NCBI RefSeq assembly: GCF_014656375.1
Contig: NZ_BNCH01000002.1
Location: 248,001 to 312,000, forward strand
Source of the DNA: Aliiroseovarius zhejiangensis
GTDB taxonomy: Bacteria > Pseudomonadota > Alphaproteobacteria > Rhodobacterales > Rhodobacteraceae
Length of the DNA stretch: 64,000 bases
Direction: 5' to 3'
Every line of letters starts with the position of its first letter. Position 1 is the stretch's first letter. Below the pieces are notes generated by a model, which was given only the letters and a program-made list of their open reading frames with translations, did not search any database and had not been told where the DNA came from. A program made the position numbers and the translations under genes. Positions 1-8,574 of the stretch are shown in pieces.

Positions 1-918
1 GCCCATGACGGCGAGGTCGTGGTGCTGGAACTGTCCAGCTATCAGACCGAGCTTGCCCGCGCGCTGACGCCGGATGTGGCGGTGTTCACCAACCTGTCGC
101 CCGATCACCTGGATCGGCATGGCGGCATAGGGGGCTATTTCGCGGCGAAACGGCGCCTCTTTGCTGAGGGCGGTCCGGACCGCGCGGTGATCGGTGTGGA
201 CGAAGCCGAAGGCGTCTATCTGGCGGGACAGATGGCAGAAGGGCCGGCGGATGATCGGGTGATCCGCATCTCGGTCGACCGCAAGCTGACCGGGCCGGGC
301 TGGCAGGTCTATGCCCGTAAGGGGTTCTTGTCGGAATACCGCAAGGGGCGGCAGGTGGGGTCGATCGACCTGCGCCGGATCAAGGGCTTGCCCGGCACAC
401 ATAATCACCAGAATGCCTGCGCGGCCTATGCGGCCTGCCGCACCTTGGGTCTTGCCCCCAAGCAAATCGAGGCTGCGTTTCATGCCTTCAAAGGCCTGCC
501 ACACCGTTCGCAGTTGGTGGGCGAACAGGACGGGGTGGCCTTTGTCAATGACAGCAAGGCCACCAATGTGGACAGCGCCCGCGCCGCCCTGTCTGCGTTC
601 CGCCACATCCGCTGGATCGCGGGTGGTTTGGGGAAAGAGGGGGGCATCGAAAGCCTGTCGGCCAAGGATCTCTCTGGTGTCACAAAGGCTTATCTGATCG
701 GCCATTCAGCGCGGGAGTTCGCGCTTCAACTGGGCGATGTGCCGTATGAGATATGCGAAACCATGGCGCAGGCCGTGGCGCGGGCAGCCGGAGAGGCCCA
801 GCCCGGTGACACGGTTCTTCTGGCCCCGGCGGCGGCCAGTTTCGATCAGTATCCGGACTTCGAAAAGCGCGGTGAGGATTTCGCACGACAGGTCGCGTCG
901 CTCATGTCCGGTCGTTAG
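1..918 (+). CDS. murD: UDP-N-acetylmuramoylalanine--D-glutamate ligase, C-terminal part (5' truncated by window edge)
   Basis: Cytoplasmic Mur ligase that adds D-glutamate to UDP-MurNAc-L-Ala in peptidoglycan precursor synthesis. The frame is open from base 1, giving 305 residues; roughly the first third of the usual 450-residue enzyme lies outside the window. Visible family motifs are [17 protein letters not shown] in the central ATPase domain, the HNxxN motif (GTHNHQN), NDSKATN in the C-terminal domain, and [11 protein letters not shown] near the end, which corresponds to the family's LSPaxASFDxF. The next gene is not ftsW as in many division clusters, so the cluster is broken or rearranged here. 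The family call is firm; the start is unknown. Confidence 0.96.
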   Translation, partial: AHDGEVVVLELSSYQTELARALTPDVAVFTNLSPDHLDRHGGIGGYFAAKRRLFAEGGPDRAVIGVDEAEGVYLAGQMAEGPADDRVIRISVDRKLTGPGWQVYARKGFLSEYRKGRQVGSIDLRRIKGLPGTHNHQNACAAYAACRTLGLAPKQIEAAFHAFKGLPHRSQLVGEQDGVAFVNDSKATNVDSARAALSAFRHIRWIAGGLGKEGGIESLSAKDLSGVTKAYLIGHSAREFALQLGDVPYEICETMAQAVARAAGEAQPGDTVLLAPAAASFDQYPDFEKRGEDFARQVASLMSGR

Positions 919-956
919 GTTGCCAGTATTCCGCGGCATACGAAACATGATGAAAA

Positions 957-984
957 CCCCTTGTTATTAAGGGTTTGCAAGGGG
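957..984 (+). other. Stem-loop between murD and the DUF3422 gene
   Basis: CCCCTTG (957-963) is the exact inverse complement of CAAGGGG (978-984), around a 14-base loop. It lies 39 bases after the murD stop and 26 bases before the downstream Shine-Dalgarno. No run of T follows, so it would be a weak terminator or a 5' leader structure. It could also be chance. Confidence 0.25.
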
Positions 985-1025
985 TCTTGCCTCTGCTACC
1001 TGTGTCGCAGAAGGAGCAAACCCGC

Positions 1026-2312
1026 ATGTTGTCACTGGAAGATTACCCGCAGCGCTATGAGTTGGCGAACGAATTGCACGCCCGACCTTCGCCTGCATTG
1101 TCGGCGCCTGTCACGGCCGTTTATCTTGCCGTCAAATGCCCCGACCATGCGGCCAGCCGGGACCGGGATCAGGACCGCGCGCATCTGATCGACCTTCTGG
1201 ACCGGTTCGGCGCGCCCCATCCCAGCCCCGATGCAAACCACTATTTCGGCACGATCGGGCGCCATCACCTGAAATGGGAACAACATACCGAGTTCGTGAC
1301 CTATACAGTCTTTGCCGACGGCGTCGCCTCGCGGGCCTTCGAGCCGGCAGCTTTCGACGTGTTTCCCGAAGACTGGCTGCAACAGGCACCGGGCAAGCGT
1401 GTGACATCGATCCATCTTCGGGTCGACCTCATGCCCGACACCGAAGCCGAGATGAACGATGTGCTCAGGAACTGGTTTGTGGCCGAAAGCGTGGCGGCGA
1501 CGTGGGTGCTGGACCGGGCCGCGATGGTGGCCGGTGATTTCCGCATCGACACGGCCGGACATATCCGCTTTACCGCCTTTGTCGACAAGACCGCCGGGCC
1601 GCGCCGCATCGGCCGGATCGTGCAGCGCCTGTGCGAGATCGAAACCTACAAGTCCATGTCGATGCTGGGCCTGCCCCCCGCGCGCCACCTGCAAGCCAGG
1701 CTGGGCCATCTGGATGGTGAACTGACCAAGCTGGTGGGCGCCATGTCACGCGATGACGAAGCGCCCGAGGCGACATTGGACGAACTTCTGCAAATCTCGT
1801 CCGAGCTTGAGGATCTGACCGCCGCGACGTCGTTCCGGCTCAGCGCGACCAAAGCCTATGAGGCATTGGTGAATCAGCGCATTCAGGCGCTGCGCGAGGA
1901 ACGGTTCATGGGGCGCCAGACGATGAGCGAGTTCATGATGCGTCGCTATGACCCCGCGATGCGCACGATCAAAAGCGCCGAACGGCTGTTGGGCAGTATG
2001 GCTCAACGGGCGATGCGGGCGGGCGATCTGCTCAGAACCCGCGTCGATGTGCAGCGGTCCGAACAGAACCAGGCGCTGCTGGAGGGGATGAACCGCCGCG
2101 CCGACATGCAACTGCGCTTGCAGGAAACCGTCGAAGGTCTGTCGGTCGTCGCGATCAGCTACTACGCGGTGTCACTGGCGGGCTATCTGGCCTATCCCCT
2201 GACCGAACTGCTGGGTATTTCGAAAGGGATGCTGACCGCCGCGCTTACGCTGCCTGTGGTTGCGCTTGTGTGGTGGGGCGTGCGGCGGATCCGTCATTCG
2301 ATCGGGACGTAA
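1026..2312 (+). CDS. DUF3422 family protein with C-terminal membrane hairpin
   Basis: Protein of 428 residues resembling the DUF3422 family, recognised by the N-terminal YELANELHARPSPAL segment. ATG 1026 is chosen because AAGGAG lies 9 bases upstream; an in-frame TTG at 975 would extend it by 17 residues but has no such site. The central half (about residues 200-360) is rich in charged helix and probably coiled coil. Two hydrophobic segments close the protein, around VVAISYYAVSLAGYLAY and MLTAALTLPVVALVWW, followed by a basic tail. The function is unknown; the architecture suggests an inner-membrane-anchored cytoplasmic protein. Its last 68 bases overlap the convergent YeeE-type gene. Confidence 0.85.
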   Translation: MLSLEDYPQRYELANELHARPSPALSAPVTAVYLAVKCPDHAASRDRDQDRAHLIDLLDRFGAPHPSPDANHYFGTIGRHHLKWEQHTEFVTYTVFADGVASRAFEPAAFDVFPEDWLQQAPGKRVTSIHLRVDLMPDTEAEMNDVLRNWFVAESVAATWVLDRAAMVAGDFRIDTAGHIRFTAFVDKTAGPRRIGRIVQRLCEIETYKSMSMLGLPPARHLQARLGHLDGELTKLVGAMSRDDEAPEATLDELLQISSELEDLTAATSFRLSATKAYEALVNQRIQALREERFMGRQTMSEFMMRRYDPAMRTIKSAERLLGSMAQRAMRAGDLLRTRVDVQRSEQNQALLEGMNRRADMQLRLQETVEGLSVVAISYYAVSLAGYLAYPLTELLGISKGMLTAALTLPVVALVWWGVRRIRHSIGT

Positions 2313-3309
2313 AGCGCGCATCCACGCGCCCTGCCGCCCACGCGCCAGCCGAGATGGCGATCAATGCGAGCACCGCGGCCACCGATAGGGTCGCCACACC
2401 CGAGATGCCGGCACCAACGGTGCAGCCGCCAGCCAGAACCCCGCCGAAACCCATCAGCGCGCCGCCGGTCAGGTAACGGCCCATTTGGCCCGGACCGTCG
2501 AAACCCTGCCATTGGAACCGTCCCGCAATCAGCGCCGATGCCAGCGCACCCAATACCACGCCACCGATCAACCCGGTGCCGAAGTTGGCCCCGATGGCCG
2601 AAGATGCGCCGGTCCAGAACAGCGTGTCTGCCAGCGGTGCGGTGAAGGACAGGCTTTCAAAGGTGATCGGGTCGAACTCGTCTTGCAGCACCAGACCGGT
2701 GCCGACCCAGCCCAGCGGGATCAAAACGCCCAGAAGGGCCGCCAGGAGCAGCACACCGGCGCGTGGGCGCGCCTGACGGATCAGGAAGCCCGACAGCAGA
2801 ACCGGCAGGATCGCGGTCCAGAGCGGCAGGGTCGGGGCAGGGATCGTCACCCCCTCAAGCGCGACGCGGACCGGGGCAAGCAGCCCCTTCAGCGTCGCCA
2901 ATGCCGCAAGGGCGGCCACGAACAGCACCACCAGTGCGCGCAGGTTGCCCGAGGCTCCAAGCACCGCCAAACGTGACAGACAGCCCCGGGTCAGGACCAT
3001 GCCGATGCCAAACAACAGCCCGCCGATAACGATCGACAGATAGGGCAGGTCCGCGGCGAGGAACCGATGGGCCGAGAACTCGATCCATCCCGCCTGTACG
3101 ACGCCCTGGGTGCCCAGAACGGCCACAGCCAGGGCCGTCACCCAGATCGCAAGCGCGGACCGGTTGTCCTGTCCGCCACCGATCAGGCCACGCCGCAGAC
3201 AGAAACGCGTGATTTCCGCCAGCCCGCCGAAGGCCACGCCCAGCCCCAATCCGAACAGGATCGAGGCGGTGCGCGGGGTCAGGGTCTCGAAGCCAAGGGT
3301 CTCAAACAT
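2245..3309 (-). CDS. YeeE/YedE-type sulfur-compound transport membrane protein
   Basis: Polytopic membrane protein of 354 residues resembling the YeeE/YedE (TsuA) family, whose studied members move thiosulfate or related sulfur species. Both halves carry the family's Gly-Cys signature: TRGCLSRLAVLGASGN in the first and AGGCTVGAGISG in the second. These cysteines are thought to line the pathway. The start is placed at the ATG at 3309 because GGAG sits 8 bases upstream; the ATG two codons earlier leaves only 2 bases of spacing. It runs convergently into the DUF3422 gene and is separated by 200 bases from the upstream ABC genes. The substrate is not readable from sequence. Confidence 0.85.
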   Translation of the reverse strand: MFETLGFETLTPRTASILFGLGLGVAFGGLAEITRFCLRRGLIGGGQDNRSALAIWVTALAVAVLGTQGVVQAGWIEFSAHRFLAADLPYLSIVIGGLLFGIGMVLTRGCLSRLAVLGASGNLRALVVLFVAALAALATLKGLLAPVRVALEGVTIPAPTLPLWTAILPVLLSGFLIRQARPRAGVLLLAALLGVLIPLGWVGTGLVLQDEFDPITFESLSFTAPLADTLFWTGASSAIGANFGTGLIGGVVLGALASALIAGRFQWQGFDGPGQMGRYLTGGALMGFGGVLAGGCTVGAGISGVATLSVAAVLALIAISAGAWAAGRVDARFTSRSNDGSAARPTTQAQPQAA

Positions 3310-3400
3310 CTTCATGTCTCCGCATTTGGGAATGTGTTCCATCTGGCAAGTGATTTCGGCTCTGGCAAGGGGCGTGTCTGGGTGTTTGGTGTATATTCCA

Positions 3401-3413
3401 AGGAAATTTTCCT
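3401..3413 (-). promoter_or_regulatory. Possible operator dyad upstream of the YeeE-type gene
   Basis: AGGAAA-T-TTTCCT is a perfect 6-1-6 inverted repeat in an AT-rich pocket within otherwise GC-rich DNA, about 90 bases upstream of the YeeE-type start and just downstream of a candidate promoter. It could be a repressor site. No regulator gene is adjacent, so this rests on symmetry alone. Confidence 0.3.
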
Positions 3414-3436
3414 GCCTTTGGCGGGGCGCAGCGAAC

Positions 3437-3465
3437 GATATGCGGCGATGTGACGGGGCAGTCAA
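3437..3465 (-). promoter_or_regulatory. Candidate sigma-70-type promoter for the YeeE-type gene
   Basis: On the minus strand TTGACT (3465-3460) and CATATC (3442-3437) are separated by 17 bases. The -35 box matches consensus at 5 of 6 positions and the -10 at 3 of 6. The position fits transcription toward the YeeE-type gene with a leader of about 120 bases. Confidence 0.35.
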
Positions 3466-3509
3466 ACGGGCGTTGCTTCACAGGTGAACGAACCGTATCG
3501 GCGTTCTTT

Positions 3510-4421
3510 TTAACGCCTGACAGGACGGATCCAACGCGGATCAAGCGCGTCGCGCAGACCATCGCCCAGATAATTTACGCCAAGCACGGTCAGGGTGATC
3601 GCCAGTCCGGGCCAGATGGCCCGTGTAGGTGTCACGGTCATGTAATTGGTTCCGTCATACAGCATCCGTCCCCAGCTTGGCACATCGGACGGAAGGCCCA
3701 GCCCCAGAAAGCTCAGCGCGCTTTCGGTCAGGATGGCATGGCCCACGCCCAATGTGGCCGAGACAAGGATCGGGCCAAGAATGTTGGGCAGGACATGGCG
3801 GCGGATCATCGCAAACGGGCGCGTGCCAAGGGCGGTGGCGGCAAGGATAAACTCGCGCTCGCGCAGGGTCAGAACCTCGGCGCGGACGATCCGGGCGGTC
3901 TGCATCCAACTGGTCAGCCCGATCGCGCCCACGATCAACAGGAAAATGCCGATCTCCGGACCCAGTAGCGCCCGAAGGCTGTCGCGCCACAGCATGATGG
4001 CGGCCAGTAGCAGGGGCAGAAGCGGCAGGGACAGGAACAGGTCGGTCAGACGCATCAGCGGCGCATCCCAGCGGCGCAGAACGCCCGCCAGCACCCCGAC
4101 CAGCGTGCCAAGCCCGACCGCCAGCCCCATGGCGACCAGCCCGACCAGCAGCGACACCCGCCCCCCGGCCATCAGCCCCGCCAGCAGGTCGCGCCCCAGC
4201 TGGTCGGTTCCAAGCGGATGGGCCAGGCTGGGAGGTTGTGAGCGCGCCGCAATGTCGATCTGTGCCGGGTCCAGTGGCCACAGCCACGGCCCGATCAGCA
4301 CCCCGCCGACAATGGCAGATAGCAGAACCAGTCCCGCCACCGCACCACGATGGGCGACGAAGCGCCGCCAGAACCGCGACCGGCGCGCTTTGGCAGGAAG
4401 GGGGGCGGCGACCCTAGTCAT
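3510..4421 (-). CDS. ABC transporter permease, DppC/OppC type
   Basis: Inner-membrane permease subunit of a peptide/nickel-type ABC importer, 303 residues. It has the N-terminal helix and short periplasmic loop typical of DppC, the AHPLGTDQLGRDLLAGLM signature, and the cytoplasmic EAA loop that docks the ATPase (around EFILAATALGTRPFAMIRRH). The start is ATG 4421, which overlaps the stop of the partner permease by 8 bases and implies translational coupling. It is the last gene of a three-gene unit (binding protein, DppB-like, DppC-like). No ATPase gene follows. Confidence 0.9.
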   Translation of the reverse strand: MTRVAAPLPAKARRSRFWRRFVAHRGAVAGLVLLSAIVGGVLIGPWLWPLDPAQIDIAARSQPPSLAHPLGTDQLGRDLLAGLMAGGRVSLLVGLVAMGLAVGLGTLVGVLAGVLRRWDAPLMRLTDLFLSLPLLPLLLAAIMLWRDSLRALLGPEIGIFLLIVGAIGLTSWMQTARIVRAEVLTLREREFILAATALGTRPFAMIRRHVLPNILGPILVSATLGVGHAILTESALSFLGLGLPSDVPSWGRMLYDGTNYMTVTPTRAIWPGLAITLTVLGVNYLGDGLRDALDPRWIRPVRR

Positions 4422-5415
4422 AGCGGAGCCGGGGATCCAGCAGCCCATGCGCGATGTCGGCCAACAGGTTGAACGCAACGATCAGCACGGCAAACAGGAA
4501 GGTCAGCGTCTGCACCAGTGGCAGGTCGCCGCCATGGATGGCCGAAATCAGAAGCTGCCCCAATCCGTTCACGCGAAACACCTGCTCGGTCACGATCGCG
4601 CCGGCAAAGACCTGCGGAATGGTCAGCGCCAGCACGGTGATGACCGGCCCCATCGCGTGGCGCAGCGCATGACCCAGCAGCACCCGCGGCTCGCTCATCC
4701 CCTTGGCGCGTGCGGTGCGGATGAAATCGCGATGCAATGTGTCCAGCATCGACGCGCGCAGATAGCGGCTGAACTGGGCGGCGTTGAACAGGGCCAGCAC
4801 GGTGACAGGCATGACCATCTGGCGCAGTTGGAGTGTGAAGCTGTGCCAGTCCGCAACCCGAAGCGTGGTGTCATAAATCGACGGAAGCCACCCAAGATGC
4901 ACGGAAAAAAGCAGGATCAGCAGCACGCCCAGAAAGAAGCTGGGCACCGAAAAGCCGACCATCGCCGCGAAAGTGCCCAGTTGATCCACCCAGCCATAGG
5001 GCCTGCGGGCCGACAAGATGCCCACCGGCAGCGCGATCAACAGACCGATCACCAGCGACAACCCGACCACCCAAAGGGTCTGGGGCAGGCGCTGGGCGAT
5101 CAGGTCCGCCACCGGGGCATGGGTCGACCAGCTCAAAAGTCGCATCCTGTCGCTGTCCCGCCCGATCAGGCCATCCAGAAGGTTCAGGGGTTCGTTCACA
5201 AAAAACTGTTTGCACCACAGAAGATAGCGCACATGGGTCGGCGCATCCAGGCCAAGCCCGGTGCGGATCTGGTCACGAACCTCGTCCGGGATGGTCAGGG
5301 GCAGGCTGGCGGTGGGATCGTTGGGGGCCAGGTCGATCAGCAGGAAAATCACAAGGCTGATCGCGATCAGCAGCGGAACGGAAAAGGCAAGTCGTCGCAG
5401 CGTATAGGTAAACAT
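4414..5415 (-). CDS. ABC transporter permease, DppB/OppB type
   Basis: First permease of the same importer, 333 residues. The N-terminus FTYTLRRLAFSVPLLIAIS and the periplasmic domain with the sequence GLDAPTHVRYLLW are typical of DppB-family proteins, and the EAA loop (DFIRTARAKGMSEPRVLLGH) is intact. Several hydrophobic helices follow. It lies 65 bases downstream of the binding-protein gene and overlaps the second permease at its 3' end. Substrate specificity (peptide, glutathione, nickel or another solute) cannot be told from the sequence. Confidence 0.9.
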   Translation of the reverse strand: MFTYTLRRLAFSVPLLIAISLVIFLLIDLAPNDPTASLPLTIPDEVRDQIRTGLGLDAPTHVRYLLWCKQFFVNEPLNLLDGLIGRDSDRMRLLSWSTHAPVADLIAQRLPQTLWVVGLSLVIGLLIALPVGILSARRPYGWVDQLGTFAAMVGFSVPSFFLGVLLILLFSVHLGWLPSIYDTTLRVADWHSFTLQLRQMVMPVTVLALFNAAQFSRYLRASMLDTLHRDFIRTARAKGMSEPRVLLGHALRHAMGPVITVLALTIPQVFAGAIVTEQVFRVNGLGQLLISAIHGGDLPLVQTLTFLFAVLIVAFNLLADIAHGLLDPRLRYD

Positions 5416-5480
5416 GGCACGACCTGCGCTCTTTTGATGTCTGCGTCCATGGGACGGGTGTCGCGTTCAGTCTAGCGGTC

Positions 5481-7196
5481 TTATCTGGCGCGGGTCCAGT
5501 CCGCGATGTTCCAAAGCTCGCTGTCCCAGGAGTTCATTTTCACCCCCAGAAGCGTGTTCGAGATTGCCGAGACATCGCCGCGATGCACCAGCGGGATCAG
5601 CGCTCCGGCTTGCATCAGCATATCGTTCATTTGCCGCGCGATCGCCGCCCGGTCTTCCAGGGCCGAGGTTTTCGCCAACTCCGCCGCCAGCGCGTCATAG
5701 GTTGGGTTGCAATACCGCGGGATGTTGAACCCCAGCCATGAATTGGCGGGTTCGGGGATACCCTTGCAGGTCCAGTTGTTCAGATACGCCTCGGGGTCGG
5801 TGCCGGGGAAGAAATTGGTGAACATCTGGATGTCGGCATAGAATTTCTGGAACGTATCCGGGCTGGCCGGGTCGCCGCCAAAAAACACCGACGGGTCGAT
5901 CTGGCGCAACTCGGTCTCGATGCCGATATCGGCCCACCACGATTTCAACAGCGCCTGCGTGTCCTGCCGCACCGGGTTGATCGAGGTCTGGAACAGCACT
6001 GACAGGCGGATGCCGTTCTTCTCGCGCACGCCATCGCCATCGGCGTCGACCCAACCGGCGTTTTCCAGAATCTGGCGCGCCTGTTCAAGGTCTTGCGTCA
6101 GGCAGTCGTCATTGGCGCTTGAGGCATAGATCGCAGGCGCGGGCAGAATATCGCACGTCGGCTTGCCCGCCGCGCCATAGCCCAACGCGGCAACCGCCGC
6201 GCGGTCGATGGCAAGCGACATGGCCTTCAGAACGGCAGGGTCGGTCAGAAACGGGTGCGCTCCGCCTTCGCGGGTCGAGCGCCGCGCGCCAAGCGTGGGC
6301 GACGGATCGGTGCGGTTGATCATCAGCCGCTCCACCGGCGTGCCAAAGGACCGGATGATCTGACCCATGCCACCATCTGCCATGGCGTCAAGAACAGAGG
6401 GGTCCACCTGAAGGTTCCAGGCATAATCTGCCTCGCCTGTCTCCAGCACGGCCCGCGCCGCGCTGATCGCGTCGCCGCCGCCCTTGATCGTGACAGTTGC
6501 AAAGCCCGGTTTGTCAGGGTCGCGATAATGAGGGTTGGCGGCAAAGGCGACGACATCGCCGGCCCGAAATTCCGTGACCCGATAGGGTCCGGTGCCGATG
6601 GGCGCGGTATTCTGGGTGGTGCAGCTTTGCGCGGCGCCCCCCAGACAGGGCAGGAATTGCGCCTTTTGCAGGATCGGTGTTTCAACCCCGACCAGCGGGC
6701 CATAGGGAAAGGGTTTCGGTGCGGCGAAGGTCAGGCGCACGGTCAGGGCGTCCAGTGCCTCGACCGCGGTCACGTCGGAAAACTTGCCCGCCTGTTGGCA
6801 GCCACCTTCCTGTGTCATGCAGTATTTTGCCGTGAAAACAACATCATCTGCGGTGACCTTTGTGCCATCTGACCAGTATAGGTCAGGGCGCAGCGTCCAG
6901 GTGATCGTCGTCAGATCCTCGGAAATGCCGCCATTGGCGCGGGTCGGCATCTCTGCGGCCAGCCAGGGCACCATGGCACCTGTTTCATCGTAACGCGCCA
7001 ACGGTTCCAAGACCAGCGAGGCGGGTTCGATGTCTTTCGGGCCACTGGACAGATACGGGTTCAGGATGGTTGGCGCTTGCCAATACAGGATGTCCAGATG
7101 ACCCGAGGCCCCGCGTTCGGCGCTGGCGGCGACCGGCAACAGTGTCATGACGAACGCCGCCGCCCATCCCCGGGAAAACCCTTTGTTGTTGGTCAT
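5481..7196 (-). CDS. ABC transporter substrate-binding protein, family 5
   Basis: Periplasmic solute-binding protein of 571 residues, in the SBP family 5 used by oligopeptide and dipeptide importers. The ATG at 7196 is preferred because AAGGGGG lies about 9 bases upstream; a GTG three codons earlier falls inside that spacing. A signal peptide is clear, with a basic start, a hydrophobic core WAAAFVMTLLPVA and a cleavage site after ASA. Family traits include the early YWQAPTILNPYL segment and LRPDLYWSDGTKVTADDVVFT. It is probably transcribed first, ahead of the two permeases, and divergently from the M20 hydrolase gene, which suggests shared handling of N-acyl amino acids or peptides. Confidence 0.9.
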   Translation of the reverse strand: MTNNKGFSRGWAAAFVMTLLPVAASAERGASGHLDILYWQAPTILNPYLSSGPKDIEPASLVLEPLARYDETGAMVPWLAAEMPTRANGGISEDLTTITWTLRPDLYWSDGTKVTADDVVFTAKYCMTQEGGCQQAGKFSDVTAVEALDALTVRLTFAAPKPFPYGPLVGVETPILQKAQFLPCLGGAAQSCTTQNTAPIGTGPYRVTEFRAGDVVAFAANPHYRDPDKPGFATVTIKGGGDAISAARAVLETGEADYAWNLQVDPSVLDAMADGGMGQIIRSFGTPVERLMINRTDPSPTLGARRSTREGGAHPFLTDPAVLKAMSLAIDRAAVAALGYGAAGKPTCDILPAPAIYASSANDDCLTQDLEQARQILENAGWVDADGDGVREKNGIRLSVLFQTSINPVRQDTQALLKSWWADIGIETELRQIDPSVFFGGDPASPDTFQKFYADIQMFTNFFPGTDPEAYLNNWTCKGIPEPANSWLGFNIPRYCNPTYDALAAELAKTSALEDRAAIARQMNDMLMQAGALIPLVHRGDVSAISNTLLGVKMNSWDSELWNIADWTRAR

Positions 7197-7398
7197 CTCT
7201 GTCACCCCCTTGGCGAAAACCCATACCGCCGCCGCATAGTAAAGTCACGTCATCGCGCACGGATATGCCCGAAATATCCCGTCCGAATGGGCTGGACAGT
7301 TGAACCGGATCGGGAACCCTCGCATTGTCAGACAGGCGGCAGGGATTCGAATGCCTTCAGCCAAACCCGAATGTTACGATCAGCAGAAAGGGCGCGTC

Positions 7399-8562
7399 GT
7401 GCCGATCAGGAACCGATTTCACGAGTTGAAAGATGACATCACCGCCTGGCGGCGCGATTTTCACGCCCACCCGGAACTGATTTTCGACACGCACCGCACC
7501 GCCGGGATCGTGGCTGATAAGTTGCGCGCCTTCGGCTGTGACGAGGTGGTGGAAGGCATCGGGCGCACGGGTGTGGTCGGCGTCATCAAGGGGCGCAGTG
7601 ACAGCGCGGGGCGGGTGGTCGGCTTGCGCGCTGATATGGACGCTCTGCCGATCGACGAGGCGACGGGGCTGGACTATGCTTCGACCACTCCCGGCAAGAT
7701 GCATGCCTGCGGCCATGACGGGCATACCGCGATGTTGCTGGGGGCGGCGCAATACCTGGCCGAGACGCGCAATTTCGATGGCACCTGCATCGTGATCTTC
7801 CAACCCGCCGAAGAAGGCGGTGGTGGCGGGCGTGTGATGTGCGAGGACGGGTTGATGGACCGGTTCGGCATTCAGGAAGTTTATGGCATGCACAATTGGC
7901 CGGGCCATGACGCAGGCACGTTTGCGATCCGTCCCGGCCCGTTTTTCGCGGCGACAGACCTGCTGGATATCCGATTCGAAGGGCGCGGGGGGCACGCCGC
8001 CAAGCCGCATGAAACGATTGACCCGGTGGTGATGGCGTCGCAGGCGGTGCAGGCCTTGCAGACCATCGCCTCGCGCAGTGCCGACCCCACCGATCAGGTG
8101 GTTGTCTCTGTCACATCGTTCCAGACAAGTTCGAATACATTCAATGTGATACCGCAAGAAGCTCATCTTCTCGGTACGGTGCGCACGCTGTCAAATGATG
8201 TTCGGGATCTGGCCGAAGACCGGGTTTATGCGATCTGCAACGGCATCGCGGCGGCGTTTGGTGGCACGGTCACAGTGCGATACGAACGAAACTATCCGGT
8301 GATGGTGAACCATGACCGGGAAACCGCGTTCGCCGCAGAGGCCGCTCGGGCAGTTGCGGGCAATTGCGAGGACGCGCCCCTGATCATGGGCGGCGAGGAT
8401 TTCGCCTATATGCTGGAAGAACGACCCGGCGCCTATATCCTTGTCGGCAACGGCGACACGGCGATGGTTCACCACCCCGAATACAATTTCAACGACGAGA
8501 TCATCCCGCAGGGCTGTTCGTGGTGGGTCGAGGTGGTCGAGCAGCGAATGCCCCTGACCTGA
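7399..8562 (+). CDS. M20 family amidohydrolase (hippurate hydrolase / N-acyl amino acid deacylase type)
   Basis: Metal-dependent amidohydrolase of 387 residues in the M20D subfamily. Members hydrolyse N-acyl amino acids, hippurate or related amides in the cytoplasm. Visible motifs are RRDFHAHPEL, GLRADMDALPIDE, the metal and catalytic HACGHDGHTAMLLG, the EEGGGGG metal-ligand region and MGGEDFAYML near the end. GTG 7399 is chosen as start because GAAAGGG precedes it at good spacing and the protein then matches the family length; upstream in-frame starts add 33 unlike residues. It is divergent from the ABC importer, which may bring in its substrate. Confidence 0.88.
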   Translation: MPIRNRFHELKDDITAWRRDFHAHPELIFDTHRTAGIVADKLRAFGCDEVVEGIGRTGVVGVIKGRSDSAGRVVGLRADMDALPIDEATGLDYASTTPGKMHACGHDGHTAMLLGAAQYLAETRNFDGTCIVIFQPAEEGGGGGRVMCEDGLMDRFGIQEVYGMHNWPGHDAGTFAIRPGPFFAATDLLDIRFEGRGGHAAKPHETIDPVVMASQAVQALQTIASRSADPTDQVVVSVTSFQTSSNTFNVIPQEAHLLGTVRTLSNDVRDLAEDRVYAICNGIAAAFGGTVTVRYERNYPVMVNHDRETAFAAEAARAVAGNCEDAPLIMGGEDFAYMLEERPGAYILVGNGDTAMVHHPEYNFNDEIIPQGCSWWVEVVEQRMPLT

Positions 8563-8574
8563 CGCGCGTGGCGA

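Noticed and set aside
975-1025. An N-terminal extension of the DUF3422 protein from the TTG at 975
   Set aside because: The AAGGAG at 1011-1016 serves ATG 1026 at normal spacing, and the extra 17 residues include no family similarity.
3646-5475. A 609-codon plus-strand frame opposite the two ABC permeases
   Set aside because: The permeases on the minus strand carry EAA loops and the expected helices. The plus-strand frame is Arg/Gln/His-rich and lacks a domain.
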